Source: Paenarthrobacter ureafaciens (GTDB lineage: Bacteria > Actinomycetota > Actinomycetes > Actinomycetales > Micrococcaceae). From it: a stretch of 64,000 nt of DNA. Below, piece by piece: positions 34,117-41,839 of this stretch; within the stretch, counting starts at the first letter, position 1; the number at the start of each line of letters is the position of its first letter. The translations under genes were made by a program, and so were the position numbers. The notes under the pieces are model-generated. The model had not been told where the DNA came from. It saw only the letters and a program-made list of their open reading frames with translations, and ran no database searches. The stretch is from the NCBI RefSeq assembly GCF_004028095.1, contig NZ_SBHM01000007.1:1984001-2048000 (forward strand). The letters run 5' to 3'.

Positions 34117-34824
34117 TCAGGAACCGTAGTTCGACTCTTTCCACTTGTCCCACGAGGACCGGATGTCCGCCAAGGTGTGGGCCCCCAGATCGTACGTTGA
34201 GGCAATGACGATCGCTCCGCCGTCGGGCCTCTTCTCCGGTATGGGCAGTTGCTCGGCAACGATCAGCAGCCCGTCCCCGTGTTCAGCGTAGCTGCGGACC
34301 GTGACGCCTACTTGGTGGCGGCTCTTGAACCAGACCTTCCCGGAAATAGCCTCACCGGTGCCCAGCGTCAGCGAGTACTCGTCGCCCACGGGTGGCAGGT
34401 CGCCCAGCCCCAGCTTTTCTATGGCCGATCCACTCCCGGAGACCGACAGGAAGTGGGTTCGCCGCTTGCCATGCGGGTGGCGCTCCAAGGCGAAACGCAG
34501 CTGGTTGATGAACGTGAGCCAGCCTTGGGTGATGTCCTCGTCCCATTCCGCCCACTCGGAGTTATGGTCCAGGGCCGCCCGGGTGACCTTGAGCTCGGTG
34601 CCCCCGGACACAGGATGCAGTTCGAAGACATCGCCGCCGTTGACGGTCAGGCTGGTGTGGTCCGGACCCTCCACGACGTCGGTGTTGAAGTAGATCTGTT
34701 TGATTTCGTCATTCAGGTCATCGGCTTCCCAGCCGTGCCATTGGGCCACCAGCGACGGTTCGCGCAGCATATTCCAAACCTGCGGCGCATCAGCATTAAT
34801 CACAACGCTCAGATTGTTCGTCAT
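34117..34824 (-). CDS. SRPBCC (START-like) domain protein
   Basis: 235 aa, ATG. N-terminal half is a helix-grip SRPBCC/AHSA1-like domain (VVINADAPQVWNMLREPSLV; then ELHPVSGGTELKVTRAALDH and the closing helix GWLTFINQLRFALE). The C-terminal ~100 residues look like a second, related beta-rich half. Such proteins bind small hydrophobic ligands or act as chaperone-like modulators; no specific role can be given. Single gene between tgt and an unknown gene, 48 bp downstream from the tgt start on the same strand. Confidence 0.8.
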   Translation of the reverse strand: MTNNLSVVINADAPQVWNMLREPSLVAQWHGWEADDLNDEIKQIYFNTDVVEGPDHTSLTVNGGDVFELHPVSGGTELKVTRAALDHNSEWAEWDEDITQGWLTFINQLRFALERHPHGKRRTHFLSVSGSGSAIEKLGLGDLPPVGDEYSLTLGTGEAISGKVWFKSRHQVGVTVRSYAEHGDGLLIVAEQLPIPEKRPDGGAIVIASTYDLGAHTLADIRSSWDKWKESNYGS

Positions 34825-34895
34825 GGCCCCGAATTTACCGCCGTTTAGGCGCCCGCAACAGACCTTGACGCCATGGTGCGGAGCCCGGCCGGGGA

Positions 34896-35945
34896 TCAGG
34901 CCCGGACTGCCTCGAGTTCATTGCCGATCCGGCGTCCCAGTTCGTCCTCGTCGATGGTCTCGGAGCCGCCGTGGGCGCGCAGGAACAGCAACGCTTCGAG
35001 CCGCAGGAACCGCCACTCACGTTCGGCTTCCTGGTTTCCGTTGTCGATTGCGCGGAAGATTTCTTTGTCGTAGAGGTTGGGTTCGTTGAGGGCGCGCTGC
35101 CGCACACGGGCGTTGATCCGGGCCCTGAACGGGTCTTCTTCCTGCGATTCCGGCGCGCGGAGGAGTTTCTCGTACACCGCGGCCCGTTCAGTCTGGCCCG
35201 ACTCGCGGCAGATGAAGCTGGAAAGCGCGAGCGCACGTTCAATTGACGCCCAGCGGTCCAGGTTGCCGTCGAACGGCAGGACATTCAGGAGGTCGGCGAC
35301 GGCAAGCGAACCGTCCGGATCCTTGAGCACCACGCAAAGGTTGAAGGCCAGGTCGCTCAGGTCCCGCAGGCAACTGCCGGACTTGGTGTTGATGCCCTTG
35401 GCGAGGCGATCGGCCAGCACCTGCACGCCGTTCTTGCCCTTGTGGTTGGACGCAGCAGCCAGCACCACGGACTCGGGCGTGCCCGCCGGCTCGGGAATCA
35501 ACGCCATCTCTTCGGCGCTGGGCCCGATGTACGCCGGCGGCGCTTCCGGGCGGGGAGGTACGACGACGGCAGGTTCAGCAGGGGCCGGAGCGTCGGGAGC
35601 CGCCGGGCTGCTGGAGTCCGGGGCGCTGGAGTCTTGGACACCGGAGTCGGAAGTGCCCGCATCGGCGGCGCCGGCATCGGCGGCGCCCCCATCCGGAAGG
35701 CTGGAGTTGGCACCGGCTGGAACTCCGTCACCGACAGGAACACTGGACCTGGCAGCGATGCGTACGCTGCCGCCGTCGTGCGTTGTCACCAGCACCAACG
35801 CCGGGACGCCGTAATCGTCATTCTGGACGTCGACGGAAGTGATTTCCTCGGCCGGCCCGTCTCCGGGCAGGTACACAAAGTCTCCGGGCTGCAGGTCCCC
35901 AGCCTGCTTTTCGCGGTATTGCTGAGTAGCTGGGCTGTGAGTCAT
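34896..35945 (-). CDS. Conserved-looking hypothetical protein with disordered linker
   Basis: 349 aa; ATG at 35945 with AAAGGA 6 nt upstream, rejecting a longer frame. N-terminal ~65 residues form a small beta-type module (YREKQAGDLQPGDFVYLPGD). A ~90-residue linker very rich in Ala, Ser, Pro and Asp includes the repeat DGGAADAGAADAG. The C-terminal ~170 residues are helical (GKNGVQVLADRLAKGINTKS; NVLPFDGNLDRWASIERALA). I do not recognise the family. It precedes nothing in operon; the NUDIX-like gene lies 73 bp upstream on the same strand. Confidence 0.72.
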   Translation of the reverse strand: MTHSPATQQYREKQAGDLQPGDFVYLPGDGPAEEITSVDVQNDDYGVPALVLVTTHDGGSVRIAARSSVPVGDGVPAGANSSLPDGGAADAGAADAGTSDSGVQDSSAPDSSSPAAPDAPAPAEPAVVVPPRPEAPPAYIGPSAEEMALIPEPAGTPESVVLAAASNHKGKNGVQVLADRLAKGINTKSGSCLRDLSDLAFNLCVVLKDPDGSLAVADLLNVLPFDGNLDRWASIERALALSSFICRESGQTERAAVYEKLLRAPESQEEDPFRARINARVRQRALNEPNLYDKEIFRAIDNGNQEAEREWRFLRLEALLFLRAHGGSETIDEDELGRRIGNELEAVRA

Positions 35946-36018
35946 CGGAAGTCCTTTGGTTCTCTTGCGGTCCGCCGTCCAGTCTACAAAAGGGGACCGC
36001 TCCAAGCCGGGGGACCCG

Positions 36019-36558
36019 CTAGACGACGATGCCCGAGTATGCCAGTGCCTGCCGCACGAGGTTCCCGCGGCCACCTTCGAACTCCTGCTGGACACCGTCG
36101 CTGAGGACGTCCTGCGGGGTCATCCACGTGAGTTCGAGGGCATCCTGGCGCGGTTCGCATTCGCCCGTGACGGGAATGACGAAGACCAGCGAGACGGCGT
36201 GTTGGCGTTCGTCCGTGAAGCCGGTCTGCGAGGGAGCCGGGAAGTATTCGGCCACCGTGAAAGGAACCGGGCTGATGGGAAGCTGCGGGAAAGCCAGGGG
36301 ACCGAGGTCCTTTTCCATGTGCCGCAGGAGGGCTGCCCGGATGGTTTCTCGGTACAGGACGCGACCGGAGACGAGGTAGCGCACCATGTTGCCGTCGGCG
36401 TCGCCCTGCAGGAGTGAGCCGACCTCATTGACGTACCCGAGCGGATCCAGCCGGACGGGAACAGCTTCCACGTAGACCATGGGCAGCCGCCCGCGGGCCT
36501 CGAAGAGGTCTTCGTCGGAAAGCCAGCCGGGATACGGATCAGGTGTACGTACGCTCAT
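36019..36558 (-). CDS. NUDIX-superfamily protein with degenerate Nudix box
   Basis: 179 aa, ATG. Predicted Nudix fold: the box region reads GRVLYRETIRAALLRHMEKDLG, keeping the R-E pair and the terminal D-L-G but lacking the consensus EExxG, so hydrolase activity is doubtful. Resembles an actinobacterial NUDIX-like family (DUF4916-type). Starts MSVRTPDPYPGWLSDEDL. Same strand as, and 73 bp upstream of, the hypothetical gene at 34896-35945. Confidence 0.72.
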   Translation of the reverse strand: MSVRTPDPYPGWLSDEDLFEARGRLPMVYVEAVPVRLDPLGYVNEVGSLLQGDADGNMVRYLVSGRVLYRETIRAALLRHMEKDLGPLAFPQLPISPVPFTVAEYFPAPSQTGFTDERQHAVSLVFVIPVTGECEPRQDALELTWMTPQDVLSDGVQQEFEGGRGNLVRQALAYSGIVV

Positions 36559-36630
36559 AGTTAAGTTCTACCCCATCCCCGGACCAAGTTCGCTTGTGGC
36601 GCAGCAGGTGGCCTGCCGCGTCCGCGGATG

Positions 36631-37251
36631 CTACAGGGCAAGGATCGATTCGAGCGGTTCCCCGGCCGCGATGCGTGCCAGGATGGCGGGCTCGGCCTCG
36701 TCGGAGGCCAGCGCCCGGGGGAGGACTTCCTGAGCAGCTTCGGGTGCGAGCACTATCAGGCCATTGTCATCACCCAGGACGATGTTGCCCGGATTCACCT
36801 GCACGCCTCCACAGTGGACGGGAACGTTGACCGCCGACCCCGCTCCGCGCAGCCTTTTGGTGGTGAGGCACGACGTCCCGCGGGCAAACACCGGCAGCCC
36901 GGCCTCGCGGAGTTCCCGGACGTCGGTCGCCACGCCATCAACAACGACGGCGGCAGCACCTTGGGCGATCGCCGCCGCCGCGGTCACGGCTCCTACAGGC
37001 GCGTGACGGTTGTCGCCGAGCATGTCCACCACCAGTACGTCACCGGGCCGGAGTGCCAGGAGCGCCCGATTCATCGCGATTGCGTCTCGGTCTGCGATGC
37101 GCACGGTAACGGCCGGCCCTGCGATTTTGACGCCGCCCGGGACGTGCCCCATGAGCGAGCCGATGCCGGGATCAACGAACCCCTCCTCGAGGAAATGGCC
37201 GATCGTGGGGTAGCTGGTCCTGGCGAGGTCCTCAAGCAAAGTGGTGATCAC
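36631..37251 (-). CDS. RraA-family aldolase/decarboxylase-like protein
   Basis: 206 aa, GTG with AAGGAGG 7 nt upstream; overlaps the RidA stop by 4 bp. RraA/4-hydroxy-4-methyl-2-oxoglutarate aldolase fold, with GDVLVVDMLGDNRHAPVGA, the catalytic-type arginine/aspartate in GVATDVRELREAGLPVF, and VNPGNIVLGDDNGLIVL. Family members cleave 4-carboxy-4-hydroxy-2-oxoacids or decarboxylate oxaloacetate; others bind RNase E. Placed last in the transporter / RidA / RraA operon beside PucR, a catabolic aldolase or decarboxylase role is more likely than RNase control. Confidence 0.88.
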   Translation of the reverse strand: MITTLLEDLARTSYPTIGHFLEEGFVDPGIGSLMGHVPGGVKIAGPAVTVRIADRDAIAMNRALLALRPGDVLVVDMLGDNRHAPVGAVTAAAAIAQGAAAVVVDGVATDVRELREAGLPVFARGTSCLTTKRLRGAGSAVNVPVHCGGVQVNPGNIVLGDDNGLIVLAPEAAQEVLPRALASDEAEPAILARIAAGEPLESILAL

Positions 37252-37676
37252 AGGGAACCCTCCTTGGCGGGTATTTCAGGGCCGGTCTTGGGCGCGAGCA
37301 CTGCCACGCATTCAATCTCCAGTGACACGCCCCAAAGACTGACGCACACCGTGGTCCGGGCGGGCTTGGCCGTGCCGAAGTACTCGACGTAAACGCGGTT
37401 GTACTCTTCCAGTTGCTCAGGGCTGGTGAGGTAGGTGTTGACCTTGACCACGTGCTCCAAGCCGGATCCGGCCGCCTCCAGCACCCCGGCGAGGTTTTTG
37501 ATGGTCTGCCGGACCTGGCCCTCGAAGGTGTCCGGTTGGTGGTTGAGGCCGGTAATCGCGGGGATCTGGCCGGAGGTGAAGATGAAACCGTTGGCAATGA
37601 CCGCCGGGGAGAAGGGCCCGACGGCGGGCGCCTGGCCGGGGATACCGGCCAGGCGCTCGATGTGGGTTGCGGTCAC
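37248..37676 (-). CDS. RidA-family enamine/imine deaminase
   Basis: 142 aa, GTG start overlapping the transporter stop by 4 bp. RidA/YjgF fold: GPFSPAVIANGFIFTSGQIP, the KVNTYLTSPEQ segment, the substrate-binding arginine in KPARTTVCVS and the C-terminal glutamate in VSLEIECVAVLA. Hydrolyses reactive enamine/imine intermediates, or in catabolic operons acts as a dedicated deaminase. Middle gene of a tightly overlapping transporter / RidA / RraA set, so likely part of one catabolic route for a nitrogen compound. Confidence 0.9.
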   Translation of the reverse strand: MTATHIERLAGIPGQAPAVGPFSPAVIANGFIFTSGQIPAITGLNHQPDTFEGQVRQTIKNLAGVLEAAGSGLEHVVKVNTYLTSPEQLEEYNRVYVEYFGTAKPARTTVCVSLWGVSLEIECVAVLAPKTGPEIPAKEGSL

Positions 37677-39055
37677 TTCGCTGCCGTGGCTTCCGTGGAA
37701 CCTGCAGTTGCGGCACCGGCCACGGCGGGTGCCTCGTCCACGGCATCGATGTTGCCGTGGCGGGTTTCCGTCAGGACGAACAGTGCTGCCAGGGAGGCGA
37801 GGGCTGCTGCGAGGATGTACCAGGCGATTGAGGAACTTTCACCGGTCAGGCCCAGGAGCCACGTGGTGATGAACGGGGTTGCCGCGCTGCCCAGGAGACC
37901 GGAGAGCATGTAGGCCACCGAGAGGCCGGAGTACCGGACCTTGGATCCGAACAGTTCGGCAAGGAAGGTCGCGATGGGGCCGTAGTTGGCCGCGAAGGCA
38001 GTCATCATGGCCAGGTAGGCGACAAAGAGCAGGGCCACGGACTTGGTGTCCATGAGCCAGAACATCGGGAACGCGAGCGTTGCCTCGGCAATGACGCCGG
38101 CGTAGATGATGGGCTTGCGGCCGTGCTTGTCGGAGAGCTTGCCGAAGAACGGGATCAGCACGAAGCAGAGGGCGCACGCAGACAGGACCACCCACAGCAT
38201 GAGGCTTTCCGAATGGCCCAGTTCCTTCTTGCCGTAGGCCACGCCGGAGGCTACCAGGAGGGTGAAGGTGCTGCCGGTGGACAGGGTAGCGACGCCGCCC
38301 AGGACAACCTGCTTCCAGTACTTGGCCATGAGGGCGGCGAAGGGCATCTTGGCCTTTGCCCCGGCGGTCTTGACGGCCTGGAAGGAGGGCGTTTCCTCGA
38401 TGTTGAGGCGGATGTAGATGCCGACGGCCACCAGGAGGCAGGAGGCCAGGAACGGTATCCGCCAGCCCCAGGCGAGGAGGTCCTCGCTGCTCATGGAGGA
38501 GGCCACGATGAGGAACGCGACGTTGGCGATCAGGGTTCCGGCGGGCACGCCTACCTGGACCAGGGAACCGTAGAAGCCCCGGCGGGTGGACGGTGCATGT
38601 TCCACGGTCATGAGCACGGCTCCACCCCACTCGCCGCCCAAGGCAAGGCCTTGGATCACGCGGAGCAGGAGCAGCAATAGCGGTGCCATGATGCCGATCG
38701 CTGCGTAGTCAGGAAGCAGGCCGATGGCGAAGGTTGCGGCGCCCATGGTGAGCAGCGACACGAGGAGCATGGACTTGCGGCCGAGGCGGTCACCGAAGTG
38801 GCCGAAGACTATGGCTCCGACCATGCGGGCAATGTATGCGGAGGCGAAGGTTCCGAAGGCCAGCATGGTGCCGACGATCGGATCGAAGCTGGGGAAGAAG
38901 ATCTTGTTGAAAACGAGTGCCGAGGCGGTTCCAAAAACAAAGAGGTCGTACCATTCGACGGTGGTGCCAATAACGCTGGCGAGGGCAATCTTGCGCATTT
39001 TGGCGAGGTCTAGCCTGGCTGTGGATGCGGCGGCGGTATCTACCGTGTGGGCCAT
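37673..39055 (-). CDS. MHS-family MFS transporter (PucR island, left)
   Basis: 460 aa; ATG at 39055 with CGGAGA 6 nt upstream. Twelve membrane segments with MHS motifs ASVIGTTVEWYDLFVFGTAS, FGHFGDRLGRKSML, VIQGLALGGEWGGAVLM and LSDKHGRKPII. An Ala-rich tail of about 25 residues ends the protein. First gene of the left operon (then RidA, RraA); a TGTG-containing palindrome 115 bp upstream may be the PucR site. Imports a small organic acid or related solute by proton symport; substrate unknown. Confidence 0.93.
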   Translation of the reverse strand: MAHTVDTAAASTARLDLAKMRKIALASVIGTTVEWYDLFVFGTASALVFNKIFFPSFDPIVGTMLAFGTFASAYIARMVGAIVFGHFGDRLGRKSMLLVSLLTMGAATFAIGLLPDYAAIGIMAPLLLLLLRVIQGLALGGEWGGAVLMTVEHAPSTRRGFYGSLVQVGVPAGTLIANVAFLIVASSMSSEDLLAWGWRIPFLASCLLVAVGIYIRLNIEETPSFQAVKTAGAKAKMPFAALMAKYWKQVVLGGVATLSTGSTFTLLVASGVAYGKKELGHSESLMLWVVLSACALCFVLIPFFGKLSDKHGRKPIIYAGVIAEATLAFPMFWLMDTKSVALLFVAYLAMMTAFAANYGPIATFLAELFGSKVRYSGLSVAYMLSGLLGSAATPFITTWLLGLTGESSSIAWYILAAALASLAALFVLTETRHGNIDAVDEAPAVAGAATAGSTEATAAK

Positions 39056-39168
39056 CAGAATCTCCGGATGGGGTGCGGGGACGAGTGTCCGGTGCAAGGT
39101 AGCTACAACTATTCTGTGTTGCCGATCACACGTTCAATGGCAAAAATCCCAGCAAAAATCCGGCGAAA

Positions 39169-39184
39169 ATGTGTGAACACACAT
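39169..39184. promoter_or_regulatory. Candidate PucR operator
   Basis: Perfect palindrome ATGTGTG-AA-CACACAT, just beyond the pucR stop and about 115 bp ahead of the transporter start at 39055. A related TGTG-CATT-CACA lies at the pucR start (40366-40377). Confidence 0.5.
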
Positions 39185-39190
39185 CGGGCG

Positions 39191-40372
39191 TCATGCCCAC
39201 GCAACTATCAGGCGGGCCGACTTGGCCGGTACGGCAAGGTCTATGCCCGTCAGTTCCTCGAACCGGTTGAGACGGTTAAGGATGGTGTTCCGGTGACAGA
39301 ACAACTGCTCCGACGTGACGGTGATGTTGCCGGTGCTCAAATAATGGCGGACGGTTTCGAGCAGGCGTTCCCGCTCGCCGCCCCTGCATTCAGCCAGGGC
39401 TTCTTCGATCTCGGCCGCGAGGTCCATGCCGGAATCCTGGAGGGCCTGGCGGGCGAGGCGGGGCCATGCCGAGTCGGCGGAAAGCGGCCGCGTATCTCGG
39501 GGCCTTAGCAGTGCGGCCAGGCTTTCGGCAGTGCGGGCCGCTGCCGGAAGGGCCCGAAGCCCGAGGACCTCAGGGACGTAGCCGCAGGGGAGGTCTGCCA
39601 GCGGTGGGGGCAGTTGGTCCTCGCTGTCAGCGCTGCGGGTGCGGGTAGCCGGCAGCGCCCAGAACGCATAGGTGTTTCCGCCTGATTCGTGGAGGAAGAG
39701 CTTCTGCCTGGCGGTGGTGTTCGACGTGAATCGGGATATGGCGGTCCGCAGCCGTGCGCCAGGCTCTCCGCTGGCAGCCACCAGTGCAAAGCGTGAGTCG
39801 GCGTTGATGCCCAGAGCTGAAGCGACCTGGGCGGAGGTTTCCACGGACGGCGTGCTTTGGTTGAAGAGCCGGGCAACGAACTCGCGTTGGATACTCGATT
39901 CCTCCTGGGCCATGCGGACCCGTTCGGTGAGGTAACTGGTGTGCGTGCGGGTGGCGAATTCGTCCACGACACCCCACACCTTGTCTACACGGGATGCTAG
40001 CAATATGGCGTCCTCCGGTGTTGCGATTTCCAGCAGTTCGGCCCAGAGGATGCTGAAGTCCAAGCGCACGGCCGTGGTCAGGGATTCCGGGGGAATACCT
40101 GCCTGGGCGCGCTTGGCACCCAAGTCCGAGGCGAATTCGAGGAGGCCGTCCCGGCTGTCCGGATGTGTTCCTTTCAAGCCCCGGATCAGGCGCCGGAAGG
40201 TTTCCCTGGCCGTGTCCCGGATCTCCTGGACAGTGACCTGGCTTTCGCCGTACTCCGGGATGTCCCGGACCTTGGTGGTGAAAGCCTGCGCCAGTTCATC
40301 AAGCCGTTCTTCGAGCTGATCAACCAGCCGGGACCAGCGTGCCTGTTGGGCCGGCGATTCAACATTGTGCAT
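39191..40372 (-). CDS. PucR-family transcriptional regulator
   Basis: 393 aa, ATG. N-terminal RsbRD-like helical domain (about residues 10-165), a GGDEF-related middle domain (about 175-280), and the C-terminal PucR helix-turn-helix (TGNITVTSEQLFCHRNTILN then RLNRFEELTG, about 345-385). PucR-type regulators activate purine, amide or amino-acid catabolism genes in response to an intermediate. It stands between two divergently oriented catabolic operons, each led by an MHS transporter, and probably controls both; it may be co-transcribed with the left one. Confidence 0.92.
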   Translation of the reverse strand: MHNVESPAQQARWSRLVDQLEERLDELAQAFTTKVRDIPEYGESQVTVQEIRDTARETFRRLIRGLKGTHPDSRDGLLEFASDLGAKRAQAGIPPESLTTAVRLDFSILWAELLEIATPEDAILLASRVDKVWGVVDEFATRTHTSYLTERVRMAQEESSIQREFVARLFNQSTPSVETSAQVASALGINADSRFALVAASGEPGARLRTAISRFTSNTTARQKLFLHESGGNTYAFWALPATRTRSADSEDQLPPPLADLPCGYVPEVLGLRALPAAARTAESLAALLRPRDTRPLSADSAWPRLARQALQDSGMDLAAEIEEALAECRGGERERLLETVRHYLSTGNITVTSEQLFCHRNTILNRLNRFEELTGIDLAVPAKSARLIVAWA

Positions 40373-40507
40373 TCACACATTCTAGGGGCATCAATGCGTG
40401 GTGTATCGCTAGTTATTTTGGGAAAAGCTACTGGCAGTATGGAGTGAGTCACAAAATGTTCGGGCTGTCCAGATGCCCGGCCCTCGTTCTCGCACCTTGG
40501 AGCACTT
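40366..40507. promoter_or_regulatory. Divergent promoter region, pucR and right operon
   Basis: From the pucR start to the transporter ATG at 40508. TGTG-CATT-CACA (40366-40377) overlaps the pucR start and resembles the palindrome at 39169-39184. A TTATTTTGGGAAAAGC stretch near 40411-40427 and GGAG 7 nt before 40508 are visible; no certain -35/-10 was assigned. Confidence 0.4.
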
Positions 40508-41839
40508 ATGGCAAGCACGGTCAGCCCAGACACTGACACCAATCCCGCGGCAGGACACGTCGTTGACGAACGCGTCACCAAGAAGGTGGCCCTGGCTGCC
40601 CTTGTAGGCACGGCGCTGGAATGGTACGACTTCTTCCTTTTCACCACGGCAGCGGCTCTGGTGTTCAACGCGCAGTTCTTCGTCTCGCAGGACCCGTTCG
40701 TTGCGGCCATGGGCTCCTTCGCAACCCTCGCAGTAGGGTTCGTGGCCCGCCCGATCGGTGGCTTCATCTTCGGCGCCCTCGGCGACAAAGTGGGGCGGAA
40801 GAAGATCCTCATGGTCACGATCGTCGGGATCGGCATCGTCACCGGACTCATTGGCTTGCTTCCCAATTACATGAGCATCGGCATCGCGGCTCCCATCCTC
40901 CTGGTAGCCCTCCGCATCGTCCAGGGCCTCGCAGTCGGCGGCGAGTGGAGCGGCGCGGTGATCATCGCCGTCGAGAACGCACCCGTGGAAAAGCGCGCCC
41001 GCTACGCAGCGCTGCCGCAGATCGGTTCGCCGATCGGCACTATCCTGTCCTCCGGCGGCTTCTTCGGCATGCTGTTCCTGGTAGGCCAGACGAACTTTGA
41101 TTCCTGGGGTTGGCGCATCCCGTTCGTCGCCGCCATCCCGCTGCTCGCCATCTCCCTGTGGATCCGCAGCCGCCTCAGCGAATCGCCCGAATTTGAAGCA
41201 CTCATGGAATCCGGCGAGACGGAGCACGCTCCCATACGCGGTGTCCTGAAGAACAGCTGGCGCCAGATCCTGGTCGGCATGTGCTCGGCCCTGCTGGGCA
41301 TCGGCGGCTTCTACCTCATCACCAGCTTCGTGGTCTTCTACGGCACCAAGGTCCTCAAGATGCCGTCCGAACTCCTGCTCCTGGGCACGCTCCTGGCAGC
41401 CGCCCTGGAGATCGGTGCCCTGGTCTGGGCAGGCCGGCTGGGTGAAAAGTTCGGCGCCAGCAAGGTCATCCTTTGGGGCGGCGTCGCTTCTGCCCTGATC
41501 GCAGTACCAGTCTTCCTGGCCATCGACAGCCGCGTGCCAGTCCTGGTGGTACTCGCAATGATGATCGGCGTCGCCGTCCTGTCCATTCCCTACGCTGTCT
41601 CCGGCACCGCACTGACTGCGCTCTTCGCTACCAAGGTCCGCTACACCGGCGTCGCCATCACCTCCAACACCGCCGGCGTGATCTCGGGCTTCGTGCCGCT
41701 GATCGCCACCGCCCTTGTTGCGGCCAACAGTTCCTTCTGGCCCGGTGCCATCATCCTCCTGGTGATCTCCGCGCTGACCGCGCTGTCCGGGCTGTTCCTC
41801 CCCAAGCTCTCCATCGCAGAAAAGGGTATGAAGCATTGA
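40508..41839 (+). CDS. MHS-family MFS transporter (PucR island, right)
   Basis: 443 aa, ATG with GGAG 7 nt upstream. Twelve membrane segments; MHS motifs AALVGTALEWYDFFLFTTAA, FGALGDKVGRKKIL, VQGLAVGGEWSGAVII and ALFATKVRYTG. Related to but distinct from the left-hand transporter. First gene of the five-gene right operon; its stop codon overlaps the TTG start of the ThDP enzyme by 4 bp, so transport and decarboxylation are translationally linked. Confidence 0.93.
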   Translation: MASTVSPDTDTNPAAGHVVDERVTKKVALAALVGTALEWYDFFLFTTAAALVFNAQFFVSQDPFVAAMGSFATLAVGFVARPIGGFIFGALGDKVGRKKILMVTIVGIGIVTGLIGLLPNYMSIGIAAPILLVALRIVQGLAVGGEWSGAVIIAVENAPVEKRARYAALPQIGSPIGTILSSGGFFGMLFLVGQTNFDSWGWRIPFVAAIPLLAISLWIRSRLSESPEFEALMESGETEHAPIRGVLKNSWRQILVGMCSALLGIGGFYLITSFVVFYGTKVLKMPSELLLLGTLLAAALEIGALVWAGRLGEKFGASKVILWGGVASALIAVPVFLAIDSRVPVLVVLAMMIGVAVLSIPYAVSGTALTALFATKVRYTGVAITSNTAGVISGFVPLIATALVAANSSFWPGAIILLVISALTALSGLFLPKLSIAEKGMKH

